DNA of 64,000 nt from Populus alba (Eukaryota > Streptophyta > Magnoliopsida > Malpighiales > Salicaceae): the NCBI RefSeq assembly GCF_005239225.2, contig NC_133288.1:10236169-10300168 (forward strand). Direction: 5' to 3'. Of this stretch, positions 1 through 10,774 are shown one piece after another; the first letter of the stretch is position 1; each line of letters starts with the position of its first letter. A model generated the notes under the pieces. That model was not told the DNA's origin. It saw nothing but the letters and a program-made list of their open reading frames with translations, and ran no database searches. Both the position numbers and the translations under genes were made by a program.

Positions 1-712
1 AGAAGGCAATCCATGTCGGAGAGTGGAGACAATATTGAGTGTAAAAACAAGCTTTTAGCTTCTCCAATGACCATGTGTCCCCGGAATGGGCAGAGAATAG
101 AGGAAAAGGGGCACTGGCATGCAAATATCATTTTGTTTCCTTGTATCCCCACCATGTTTTTGAGAAGAGGAGCTTCTTTTTTATTGACTTTTTACCTTGG
201 TATGCTCTCTCTCTCTCTCTCTCAGATTTATTTATTTATCTTAACGTAAAAAAAGCAAGGCTCCTTTTTCTTCCACATGTTTTTGAAGTGATATGATATA
301 ATGCTAACAAATTTAGAGAGGAGTAGAGCAGCTTTTGTTTCTTTTTTCTCTGCTATATGAATAAATTCAATGACATTACCATTCATGAGGTTAGGTCTGA
401 ATCTGGCCGTGTAATAGCCTATTAGACTTGGAGACGAAAACATTTTTCACGGCTTCTGCTATATCATTGAGGTCTGTGCATGCCTCGAGAAAATCTACTT
501 TAATTGCCAATTAATTCATAGCAAAAATCAAAATCATTAACTGTGTGCTTACGTTTTTCTTCTTTCTTTCCTTCCCTCGGTGTTTTTCCTTATCTAGCAG
601 TGCTGAAAAAGGAATTCTTAAACTAGTATAGTGCCAACTAGCATAGTGCCTTGTGTTGCGCATATGGGACTTGCCCAACTAATAAATTTCATTTCAAGTT
701 TTTGTTCTCTCA
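1..712. other. Intergenic, no gene seen
   Basis: Moderately AT-rich DNA with short open frames that show no family resemblance and no plausible splice structure. A (CT)n tract lies near 206-224. It could be the flank of a gene outside the window; nothing here decides that. Confidence 0.5.
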
Positions 713-1195
713 AATAATTCACTCATGCAAGAGTTGAAATAATCAAAATAATCTAATGACTAGAAAAAAAGAAGGATAATGGCATGAAAAACAAGATAAG
801 AGAAAAAAGAATAAAAAGGAATAAGATATCAGAGACACCATAACTCCAATGATGAAACTCCAAGTACCTCTGAAAAGATATCGATAAAATAAATTCATAA
901 ATATCATAGAAAGCCAACTTCAAATGCTAACAAGTAAGAATATTGCTACCTTTAGACTCTGCATGTGTGACTCACTACTTGCTTTGAAATTGACTTTACA
1001 TGGTGTCTATGAATTCGTAATATCTTTTTAGTGGAATTTGGAGTTCCATCATCGAAGCTTCGATATGTATCCGATACCTTATTCATTCATTCTTTCTTTT
1101 TTATTTTCTTTTCTTTCTCCTATATTTTCTTTTTGCCATGTCATCCTTTTTTTCTAGCCATTATATTATTTTGACTTATTTCATGTGATTGGATC

Positions 1196-1206
<11 letters not shown>
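713..1206. repeat. Foldback element with ~240 bp imperfect inverted arms
   Basis: The left arm (about 713-955) reads in reverse complement as the right arm (about 962-1206). Matching landmarks include GACTAGAAAAAAAG-like sequence near 758 against CTTTTTTTCTAGCCATTAT near 1147, and CCATAACTCCAATGATG near 838 against the reverse complement of CATCATCGAAGC near 1050. The arms look roughly three-quarters identical by eye, with indels. No coding sequence is present. The structure suits an old MITE or foldback transposon and could fold as a long RNA hairpin if transcribed. The ends are blurred and I could not define a target-site duplication. Confidence 0.7.

Positions 1207-1242
<36 letters not shown>
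1199..1242. repeat. (AT)n microsatellite
   Basis: An uninterrupted AT dinucleotide tract of about 44 bp lies directly at the right end of the foldback element. Confidence 0.95.
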
Positions 1243-1247
<5 letters not shown>

Positions 1248-1252
1248 GAGAA

Positions 1253-1590
1253 AGGGAAGAGGAAGAGCAATGGCTGGCGGTGGAAACGACGGAGGCCAGT
1301 GGTGAGCTGCTCTCTATTTTTTAGATGCAACGGGAACAATGAAGAATGCAACAGGCGAAGGAGAAGGAGAAGGAGAAGGAGAAGAGGAAGAGTAGTGGCT
1401 AGCTGTGGAAATGACAGAGGCTAGTGGTGAGCTGCTCTTCATTGTTCACATGCAACGCGAATAGTGGATAATGCAAAAGACAAAGGAGAAGTAGAAGGAG
1501 AAAGGAAAGGGGAAGTGAAAGAGCAGTGGTAACAGTGGAGGCCTGTGGTGAGAGGGAGCTACTCTCCACTGTTCACTGCTCTTCTTCTTG
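1253..1590. repeat. Three diverged ~120 bp tandem repeats, GA-rich
   Basis: Units begin near 1258, 1383 and 1500. They share the order: GAGGAAGAG block, TGGCTGGCGGTGG or TGGCTAGCTGTGG, GTGGTGAGCTGCTC, ATTGTTCACATGCAACG-like sequence, then a GAAGGAGAAGG run. The third unit is shorter and ends in TCCACTGTTCACTGCTC. No open frame runs through the units, so this reads as a noncoding minisatellite. It is distinctly less AT-rich than its surroundings. Confidence 0.7.
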
Positions 1591-2699
1591 TGACCTTTGT
1601 TTATAACACAGTTTACAACTCAACACAAAAAAAAAAGTATGGAGTTGCTTTTTGTTATCTTGCGGTTTAAATGTAAATGGTAATGAGTCTCATAGATAAA
1701 AAATTATATTAGACCATAACCAAATATATGACAACAACATTTTTATATAAACATAGCTCCAACCACAACATCAAACACGCACTAAATAAGCTATCAACAT
1801 CCTAGTATAAAATATAAATTAAATTGAATTTAGATAAAGAAGAAGAAAGCTCCACGTGTAGACTTCGATCCTTTCAGTATTTGCATTGTGCTGAAGAATC
1901 CGTCAGTGTATGGCTGGATACACCGGATCGGGATGATTATAATCTCCATTTTTGAGAAATTCTCTCTTGGGATAGACGCTAGGTAGCTACCTTTCCCTCC
2001 AGAAACATTTAAATATCACGGAGTGTTTAAAATTATGGTATTGTTTTTTTAAAAAAGAATTTTTTATTTAAAAATATATTAAAATAATATTTTTAAATTT
2101 TTAAAAATTATATTAAAACATGAAAAAAATAAAAAAAATATATAAAAAATTAACTTTTAAAAAAAAATCTCTAATTTTTAAAAAATACATTTTAGAACCC
2201 AATCCCAAAACTCCCTCCATAGGAAATTTAACCGGCTAATTAATAGCATTTGTGTATGTAGCTCAACTTACCTGGATTTATACTGTTAACCCGTATTTTA
2301 TCTTACTGTGAGTTCCTATATTAACGCTTTATTTATTTATTTATTTTTCATAATGCCTATGTACAGGCTTTTAATCACAGTTTGTCACATATTAAGAAAA
2401 ATATTGATTAATTATAGCTCTAAGATTTACCTACCGTGGTTGGGAAAGTAAGCTTGTTTCCTTCCTTCAATTTCTTAAATCTGAACATTTTAAGAAATTT
2501 ATTTGCTTCAAAGTACTGAAATCATATTTTAAATTTTTTCTAGAAAAGATTTTAATTTAATTATCCATTGATTTTAAATATTTGAGTAAGTGATCGGTTA
2601 TACTTAAAAAAAAATAAATTTGATTCACCACATTCTTTAAGAAAGATAATATTATCTACATGTTTCTTCTAAATTATTTTTCTAAGCTTTTTCACAAGT
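1591..2699. other. Intergenic, AT-rich, with a small GC-richer island
   Basis: Mostly poly-A/poly-T rich sequence. An island at about 1840-2030 has balanced composition and includes a CACGTG G-box near 1854. I see no reading frame, splice pattern or known RNA in it. Confidence 0.45.
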
Positions 2700-3078
2700 T
2701 ATTTATTATTAGTGGATGTTTGTCGAGTTAACATTGGGCCCTGAATCAAGAGTTTCGTAACTCAATGATTTTTTTAGTTTTTTTTAATATTTATTTATCT
2801 CTTAACATTTTTATTATTATCTTTTTTTTAAAAAAAAGGTTGAATAGAATACCAAGTTCAACCAACATTCGTCCCTACTAAGAGGCAAGTTATTTGTTGT
2901 TGGTAGATGTTCGTTGAGTTAATATCGGGCTTGAATCAAGAGTTTCATAACTCAATGATTTTTTTTAGTTTTTTTTATATTTATTTATTTCTTGACTTTT
3001 TTTTATTATCTTATTTTTAAAAAAAACAAAAGTTGAATAGAATATCAAGTTCAACCAAACATGGTCCCTACCCGAAGA
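2700..3078. repeat. Tandem duplication of a ~188 bp unit
   Basis: Unit 1 (about 2700-2886) and unit 2 (about 2889-3078) share GTGGATGTTTGTCGAGTTAA / GTAGATGTTCGTTGAGTTAA, TTGAATCAAGAGTTTC, AACTCAATGATTTTTTT and GTTGAATAGAATA in the same order. They differ by scattered substitutions and A/T-run lengths. No function is evident. Confidence 0.8.
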
Positions 3079-3084
3079 AGACTC

Positions 3085-3500
3085 ATTGACTTATTATCGA
3101 CCTTGATTTTTATTTAAAACATTGCACTAGCCTTGCGTCAATCCATAAAAATATTAACCTAACCATTAAAATCCAAGTTTAAACAAAGCATGTCATCAAC
3201 TTGACAAAAACTTGTCAATGTATTTTTGGACATGTTTTAAAGTTAAAAGCATTGCGTCAGACCCATGTCAATCCCTAAAAATTAGGAGATATATTGGCAT
3301 AACTGTTTCAAAACCAAGTTTTGATCAAAACATGACGCTAACTTGATGAAAAATGATTGACTCATTATGAAACTTATTTTAAGGTTAAAAATGTTGTGTT
3401 ATGTCTATGTGAGTACCTAAAATTAGGAAACATGTTGGCCTAATCATTAAAAATCCAAGTTTAAATCATGATACAAGCTTGATAAAAACTTATTAATGTT
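3085..3500. repeat. Three diverged ~135 bp tandem units
   Basis: Units starting near 3085, 3223 and 3356 share, in order, a TTGCGTCA-like box, a CCTAAAAATTAGGA-like box, AAAATCCAAGTTT, a CATGA box and ACTTGATAAAAACTT. They follow directly on the preceding tandem duplication. Noncoding, origin unknown. Confidence 0.65.
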
Positions 3501-4790
3501 TTTTTTTAATAAAACTTTTTATATAACAACAAGTCAACAACAACAACAGCAACACACACACACATATAGTTTTATATTGAGACCAAACCATTATACATCA
3601 GATAAACCCATTGCAATTCAATCCTTCCAACCTTATCACATGGTATTAATTCTAGTCGTGCTCCACCTTGAAAAATAAATCTATGATGGCTTAATACTTT
3701 TTGGGTTGCCACACAATAATGTGAACTCCAACACTTCAAATATTTGAAAATCATTCACAATAAATTAATAATCAATTAAAAATTATTAAAAATGACAAAC
3801 ATTTTATCATAATATTTAATACATGTTAAAAATTTAAATTTTTTTAAAGATTTTTATATTTTTATTTTAAAAAAAAATATTTTTGAGAACAAGGATTCAA
3901 CAATTGGATTATGACAGTAAATCTCAAACCCTAAGAAATAGATGTCTATTCCAAAATGCACCGCCTGTTTAGAGATGGATAGAAGTTTAAGGAAAAAGTA
4001 ATTATAGAAATGTAAAAGTACATGAGAGATAAAGAAAAATGTAAATAAAAGCAAGAAAGAAAATTAAGAATAAAAACCTTACGGGAAAAAGATAAATACA
4101 TTGCAAAAAATAAACAAGTGGGGTTGGCCATGTATACGATCTTATTTATATTCTTACAAAACTTTAATACTATTTACATAGATAATTTTAATTTTATATA
4201 GATATTGATATAAAAAAAGGTTTTATTAAATGTTAATACAAATTGAACTCCTTTTTTGTACTCATAAGAATCATATGATAATCTATAATTTCTAGATTTG
4301 ATAAATACTACTTTGTTATATAAATGATTATTGTTTGTTATATTTCAAGTAAATAAATGTATAATTTTCTTAAACAAAGGAAAGAAAATTCAAATCAGCA
4401 GGGCTAAAAAATGAGTCATTGACTAGTTCATAATTAATTAATGTTTATGATCAGTTGAGACTCATCTAACAATTCGTCCACCATTTTGATATTTTCACTT
4501 CAATACTTCTGCTTTTCAATCAACTCCAGCCTTTTTCCCTAGCACACATGAAAACCAACAAAGGTACCCTCTTGGTTTCCAGGTATAAGACTGAAGTATA
4601 TATATTATTTTTTTTTTTTTATAAACTATTTATTTTTATGTTTTAAAAATATTTTTAATTTTATTAATTTTAAATTAATTTTTTTATATTATTTTGATGT
4701 TCTAATATTAAAAAAAAATTTAAAAAATTATATTTAATTTTTAAGAGCAGATGGTGGTAAGTGGTAACAGTACATTTTCACCATTCATCT
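3501..4790. other. Intergenic upstream of the OVATE gene
   Basis: AT-rich sequence with a short (AC)n run near 3553 and no credible coding potential. The last few hundred bases are presumably part of the promoter of the gene starting at 4887. Confidence 0.45.
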
Positions 4791-4797
4791 CACTCCC

Positions 4798-4805
4798 TAT
4801 ATAAA
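4798..4805 (+). promoter_or_regulatory. TATA box of the OVATE gene
   Basis: TATATAAA lies 82-89 nt upstream of the ATG at 4887, in a CT-rich context typical of plant core promoters. This implies a short 5' leader of roughly 50-60 nt. Confidence 0.65.
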
Positions 4806-4886
4806 CCCTTCATCTTCCTCGAACAAACAGTTCAATGCTTTGAAACTATAGCAAATTAAGCACTTGAACCAAAACAAAAGACTACA

Positions 4887-5963
4887 ATGGCTAAACGTTC
4901 CAAGTTCAGATTCTCTCGAGTTATCTCCTTTCAATCTTGCCGTTCCAAAGACCCCTCTCCTCTCCCATCAAATCCTGTTCCTTCATTTCTTAGACTCTCT
5001 CCGGCCAACCACAACTCCATCATTATCAACAACCTCCACCTCCCACCATCACAACCGCCTTCTTCCAAACCCCATCAACACTCCTCCATCAAGCACCATG
5101 TGTCCTCAGCTTTCACATCAATGGGCTGTGGATTTAGATCAAAATCCTCCACGCATTCCCTCTCTGAAACCGACCACACCAAATCCTCACAACCAACTGA
5201 GAATTTCCACTGGGCAGAGGAAGAAAAGTATCACCTTGTGGCCAAACTCTTTGACGACGACTCAACTCCCCGCCGCAAAATTTACAACTCTTCGGCCTCT
5301 AAGGACTCTAAAAACCACGACGTTTTTCTCCCTCCGACTAACATAGAGAGGAAAAAACGAAGTGTCAAAAAGAAGAAAAGGGCTTCAAGGATCCGCATTA
5401 GCACTTCTTCAGCTGATAGCGGGTTATTTTTTAGCGGCGACGAAAATGTCATAAACGTGGAAGAAACGGAAACTTTAGTTTCTTCTTCAAGGAGCTTCTC
5501 CACTGATTCTCCCTCAGAATTCAATCCCCACTTGGAAACAATACGTCAATCTCCATTTACACGTAAAAAGAGAGGTAGGAAGGCGAAAGGAGGTGTTTTA
5601 AAGAAAGGAACAACAAGAAGAGGACGAAAGGCAAGAAATAGCTGCGATGGTTCGTTGTCGCCTGCAAGACTGTCGAGGCTTCAGTGGCTGATACCGTGCA
5701 CGGTGGAGGGGAAGTTAAGAGAGAGCTTTGCAGTGGTGAAGAAATCAGATGACCCATTTGAGGATTTTAAGAGGTCAATGATGGAAATGATATTAGAGAA
5801 GGAAATGTTTGAAGAGAAAGATTTGGAGCAGTTGCTGCACTGTTTCCTTTCTTTGAATTTAAGGGAGCATCATGGGGTTATTGTTCAGGCTTTTTGTGAG
5901 ATTTGGGATACTTTGTTTTGTAGAAGAAGAAGATCCATCTCTTCCAGGGTTTCAGCTGTTTAA
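4887..5963 (+). CDS. OFP7: OVATE family protein (OFP7-like transcriptional repressor)
   Basis: Single-exon gene of 358 aa, as usual for OFPs. The N-terminus is basic and starts MAKRSKFRFSRVISFQSCRS, the short conserved N-terminal block of this family. The middle is Ser/Pro-rich and low complexity, with basic runs at about residues 150-160 and 225-250 (RKKRGRK, RRGRKARN) that look like nuclear localisation signals. The OVATE domain occupies about residues 279-344 and shows DPFEDFKRSMMEMI, the LLHCFLSLN segment and VIVQAFCEIWDTLF. Known of the family: OFPs repress transcription and bind TALE homeodomain proteins (KNOX/BELL) and microtubule-associated TRM proteins, affecting organ shape and secondary walls. 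The start is supported by the TATA box, the AATGGC context and the conserved N-terminal block. Placing it next to SF3B4 and PPR matches the At2g18500 neighbourhood, hence OFP7-like rather than another OFP. Confidence 0.93.
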   Translation: MAKRSKFRFSRVISFQSCRSKDPSPLPSNPVPSFLRLSPANHNSIIINNLHLPPSQPPSSKPHQHSSIKHHVSSAFTSMGCGFRSKSSTHSLSETDHTKSSQPTENFHWAEEEKYHLVAKLFDDDSTPRRKIYNSSASKDSKNHDVFLPPTNIERKKRSVKKKKRASRIRISTSSADSGLFFSGDENVINVEETETLVSSSRSFSTDSPSEFNPHLETIRQSPFTRKKRGRKAKGGVLKKGTTRRGRKARNSCDGSLSPARLSRLQWLIPCTVEGKLRESFAVVKKSDDPFEDFKRSMMEMILEKEMFEEKDLEQLLHCFLSLNLREHHGVIVQAFCEIWDTLFCRRRRSISSRVSAV

Positions 5964-7735
5964 TCTCTTGTTTTTGTCTTCTTAGAGCTTTTTTAAATGT
6001 AGTAGTAAATTAATGACTGACCAAATTACTGCTGTAATAATAAGAGAGATCCTGTGAGTCTGCTTCCTTTTTACTTTATTACTTTCTGTCTTAAGTTTTT
6101 CACGGAGCATTTCCTTTTTCTCTTTTTCTCTTAATTTTTTGTGTTGTTGTCGTGTAAGCTGTTTCTTCTATTGAAATGGTTTAACGACCTTATTTTTAGT
6201 ATTTGTAATTAAATTATATTTACAATTAAAAATAAGCTATAAATGTAATAAATATTTATTAAAGTGGTGATAAAAAACAAATGTTTCTAGAATAATTTTG
6301 AGTGATTTTCTGTAATATTTATTAATGGTAAAATATTTTTTTGTTATATTTTATTATATTTTATCTATTATCAACCAAATAAAATATAAAAATAATCATT
6401 CTGTTTTATATATCACTATCAAATATAATTTTATTTTTATTTTTATTTTTTATTATATCTTCTCTAATCTATTTTTATTGTCTCCATCTCTTATAATAAT
6501 AACCAAATGCATTCTAGGAAAAAAAAAAAAAAAAAAAAAGACGACAAAAAGATAGAGAAAGAAGGAAATCATAAATATTTTTTCATAGAGATTTTAACAT
6601 CAATTTCATGTTGTTCATTTGTTTTCTCTCTTCTGACCTATTATAGAAGTGAAGGATACAATACGGTATCTCATAAGAGTATTACTTTTTTGCTATAATG
6701 GTGCCTTTTAAGGATACAATACGGTATCTCATAAAATTTCACCCACTTCAAGTGAGGTTATACGTGAACTAAATGCGCCGCTAGGGATATTTTTGAAATT
6801 TTCATTAAAGTTTAAGGGTATTTTAGTATTTTTGAAATTTTTAAATCTTAATATTTGAATTATTAGAATTTAGCTATAGACTTTAATAGTTGGGAGTGTA
6901 AAATTACATTGTAAATTATACCTCTAGGTATTAAAAATAAAAAATAAAAAATAATGTGATGCTAAAAATTAAAACTTTAGAATAGCTAGGATTTAACCCG
7001 ATAAGGTAGAGTCTTTTCCCCATAAAAGGAGATCTTTCTTGAATCGTAGATGATACAAACAAATAGAAACATACCTTAGATTAACAATCAATCGGCAATG
7101 CAACCATTATAAGAAGGGTGTATTGGGGTAATGCGTCTTTTCTTTGCACAACTAATCTTCTTACTTAAACTCTCGCAGACTATTAGGTTTTCTCGTGATC
7201 ATAATACTTGGTGGCAACTCCTAAATTCTCTAATCATAACTTTATGATTAAACCCAAAAACACCCTTTAATTTCAAAAGACAGCTTCACCATTCAACACT
7301 TTGCATATCACAACAACACGAGTCACGAGGGGGCTGAGATTAATCCAATCTTTTATTTTCTCATTATTTTTTTTTAAAAAGGTTTCATCTTGAAGTTTTT
7401 TTAAATGTTAAGCCGTGTTTTAATCAGTTATTCAGATTGCATTTGGATCCATGAAATTTATTAATTTAATTCAGACTAACTCCGCGTGGTTTAATTAAAA
7501 ACTCGAGTTAGGCAAATAGCAATAAGTCAAACATGAGGAATTTCTTAAAAAAAAAGATTCACCTTCTTTTTTAACATTTTTTTTCACATTGGTAAAAAGA
7601 ATTGGTGACTTATGGCAAAACGCGAACCAATGGACTAGCAAGTATTAACAATATGACTTGGTCAAACATTATGTATATGAAATAATGAGAAAAACCATTT
7701 AGAATTTTCTTAAAAAAAAATCAGAAATTTTATAC
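5964..7735. other. OVATE 3' flank and intergenic AT-rich DNA with a retroelement scrap
   Basis: The first ~100 nt after the stop are probably the OVATE 3' UTR (AATAATAAG near 6036 may serve for polyadenylation). A direct repeat of GGATACAATACGGTATCTCAT occurs near 6652 and 6713. At about 7000-7340 the sequence is less AT-rich and includes TATTAGGTTTTCTCGTGATC followed by TTGGTGGCAACTCC. I recall a similar motif from untranslated parts of plant Ty3/gypsy elements, so this may be an old fragment. No gene is seen. Confidence 0.4.
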
Positions 7736-7893
7736 AATTTATTAATAAATTATTTTCCAGTTCATTTTCCATACAACCAAACACTGGAAAGTATTTTCCA
7801 GTTCATTACCAACATCGGAAAATAGAATTCACTTTCCAGGAATTCACTTTAATTTTTCCAAAAGGAAACCACTTTCCTGCAAACAAACGGAGT
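7736..7893 (-). mobile_element. Terminal fragment of the GGAAAGTGAATTCC-type MITE (copy C)
   Basis: Read on the minus strand, this matches the first ~160 bp of the element at 46129-47014: GTTTGTTTGCAGGAAAGTG, TTCCTTTTGGAAAA, ATTTTCCGATGTT, TTTCCAGTGTTTGGTTGT, then AAAATAATTTATTAATAAATT. Only this end is present; the core and other end are missing. It is an orphan terminus left by deletion or partial transposition. Confidence 0.8.
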
Positions 7894-8279
7894 AAATCTC
7901 TATAAAATAAATTATATTTGTAATAGGCATTACTATTTGCATGCATAAATTTCAACCATGGCTACATCCTATACATAGCTTATAATTATTAAACCCGACC
8001 TGGAGTTAACCTGTCAAAAGGGTTGAGTCCCGGGTCACACGAGTTGACCCAAGTTAACTTTGAAAATTTTTTAAAGCAAATATTTGAAATTTTAATATCC
8101 TACATGAAAAAGTTAAAAAATATTTCATATGAATGTAGGCAATATATAGTTTTCACTCGGAAAAGTTAAAAAATGTTCCCTATGTATGTAGTTCATATAT
8201 ATAGCTCCATTAAAAAAAAAAATCCATGTGAAAGCTATATATATATAAAATCCATGTGAATGGGGTCTATATATAAAAG

Positions 8280-8785
8280 AAATAATCCAAAGCACCTATA
8301 AAACACTATATTAATTGTAATAAACCTAACTATGGCCTAAAAAAATCACAAAAAAGAGGGCAAAATGGGTTGAAAAACAAGTTTTCGGGTTAAAAACTTA
8401 AGCCCCGATTTTTTAGCCACCATAGTGGCTAAAATGTAGACAAATCAGATAACACGTCGTTTGATTTTTTTTTTTCAAAAACATTTGGGGCAGATGACAT
8501 GTCATTCGACCTCCGTTGCAAACAAAAAAAAAAAAGGGCTTCATCATGCCGACCCTGACAAAATAGGTAGGCAGGCTGGCCATGCCAAATACCGTATGGC
8601 CTTTGTTATCTTTTTTTTTTTCTATTCTTTTTTAATTAATGATTTTTTTATGGTTTTTTGCTTCAAATTGTTTTAATTTATATTTAAATTAATATCCCTT
8701 CTCTCTTCATTTTGTTTGAAAAAGCCTTTTTTAAATGATGATTATTTTTTTTAGTTATGTATTTAAATTTGAAAAAATTTTCTTG

Positions 8786-8824
<39 letters not shown>

Positions 8825-9080
8825 TTTGTATGGATGAATTTTATTTTTAAAAATAAAATTTATTTTCAAATAATAATTATAATATATTCAATCTTGCATG
8901 ATGTTTTTTCCTTTTATTTTATTTGATAAATTTAATTTGTGTCTTCATTTTTATTATTGTTTGGTTAAATAAAAAAAATTACTTTAATAAAATTTTTTAA
9001 CAAATATAGTAGGTAAATTGACCAGTCTTTCTAGATTAAATATCTTAATTTATATATATTTTTTTGATTTTAAAGCTTTA
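8280..9080 (+). repeat. Copy of a ~0.8-1.3 kb dispersed noncoding repeat family
   Basis: Contains the block TTTTTAGCCACCATAGTGGC, an ACACGTCGTTTGATT-like box and ATGACATGTCATTCGACC, then long T-rich stretches. Related copies lie at about 12480-13260 and 28460-29780 (same strand) and 61110-62280 (opposite strand). No open reading frames. An (AT)n tract occurs at about 8790-8816. It is probably a nonautonomous element or LTR fragment. Identity is judged by eye. Confidence 0.5.
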
Positions 9081-9789
9081 ATTTTAGGTATCGTTAATGA
9101 ATTTTATTTATTTATTTATTTAAATATATAATTCTTGATTTATTTGATTCCATGTGTACATGAAAAATTTTAATTTGAATTTATATCTTTTAAAATATAA
9201 AAATACATTGAAAAAACCAAGCGTACAATTTTTATATATAAGAAAGCATTGTGAACAGTGCCAATATATAGCGCTCTCTTTCTCTGTGTTACTGCAGAAG
9301 TGAGCTGGGGCTGCAAGTGACTGGCCTCGTACAATGAGTAAATGCAGATGTCCCTAATACTATTACTGGCCTCTGATAATTGATAAGTATTATAGATATT
9401 GAGTAGGGTTCTGTTATACCGTGAATGGCTCAGCATTTGAAGGATACCCGAGAGTTTTTAACATAGTTTTAACATCCGGTATGGTGACCAGCCAGATCCA
9501 AAATCTGAGTTTTTGATTTTTAATTGTGTTAACGAGTTGGCTAAATTAATTTTTTTTTAAAAAAGTTAAAATAATATTATTTTAATAATAAATAAATAAA
9601 TAAATAAAAATCAACTTATTTTATAGTTAGGTTTTATCAGGTTAACCAGATCGCCGAATCACATTAAATTTTTTCTTTAATACAGTTCGGTTCTAGCCTT
9701 GTATTGGCCAGATCCCAAATCAACTTATTATGCCGAATCAGATTTTAAACCTATGGATTTTATGGTGTCGTGCCAAAGGGAAATGAATT
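9081..9789. repeat. Probable MITE-like repeat around 9440-9780, rest AT-rich
   Basis: CCGGTATGGTGACCAGCCAG near 9476 and CTTGTATTGGCCAGATCC near 9697 look like degenerate terminal copies around an AT-rich middle, but boundaries and duplications are unclear. No gene is seen. Confidence 0.35.
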
Positions 9790-10680
9790 TTAACTGGAAG
9801 TGGTAATAATTCAGTGTGCCTAGAAAACACACGGTGTCATAGATTCTTTGCCTGCCTGCGGAAACTGACCGGGATACTGTGCCCTTGTCTCCAAGACATA
9901 GTTGCTTTTTACGGTGTCCTTGTTTGTCTCCAACATATCAGGATCCCTAGCAGGCTTGCTTGTTGTCACTGCTTGATCATATCCGTCTGGTATTTTTAGG
10001 GAGGGTTTCAGAAGAATTTCGATTCATTTGAGGTCCGAAAACACACAAGTAGCAATCATCCATTAGAGAAGTCCACATGTTCCAAACATTCCCAAGTGTC
10101 ACTGAAGCAAGAATTCCTGAACATGTATCATATGGTTACACTGATTTTTGGAGAAGAGGCAAGTTAAGAATGCCACAGAACATGCTTATATTAAGCACCT
10201 ACGATTACATACAGCAGAACAAAACTCTCTTCAACTACTCCCATTACAATGATAGACTCTCTAATTTGCATTTCCAATGGCAAACTTAATCCAAATAATG
10301 GAGATTGTTGCAGAAATCTTCAAATGAAAAGAAGTTGACTTGTTCAGAGAAGATGAATGTTGTGCTTACGCCAACTCGCCTTCCGACGATAAACAGAATT
10401 AATGGCCTGATGGACCAGAATTGACTTGTTAATAAATCATGACCACCTCTTTAGTTAAACTACAAAAGAACATAATTAAGCAAATAATTGGTATTGATGA
10501 TCGTCAATGACCTCATTATACAGACACGGTGGCCAGCTGGATACTTTACGTGACTAGAAACTTTACAAGCCGAGATTTGTTACTTCAAATGAATATTCCG
10601 GGGGAAGTGTGCAGGCTCCGGTCAACAAGCAAAAATGATGGCTGTAACGTTGTCAAGGACAGTCTAGGTTACCAACTCTA
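9790..10680. other. Low-repeat island downstream of the SF3B4 fragment
   Basis: About 900 bp with balanced base composition, unlike the flanking AT-rich DNA. Small open frames on both strands show no recognisable family. The part nearest 10680 is likely SF3B4 3' UTR (minus strand). The rest could be old UTR, an unrecognised noncoding transcript or low-copy spacer. I cannot assign it. Confidence 0.35.
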
Positions 10681-10774
10681 TGGTACTAATTAAGAAAATG
10701 TCCTACAATGAGCGCACACGTGATACACAAACATTCAGAATAATAGCTGATGAATAGCCGCAGCTGCTCTAGTC

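Noticed and set aside
4864..5346. 160-codon frame overlapping the OVATE gene
   Set aside because: It is an alternative-frame shadow of the Ser/Pro-rich OVATE coding region, which itself contains the conserved domain.
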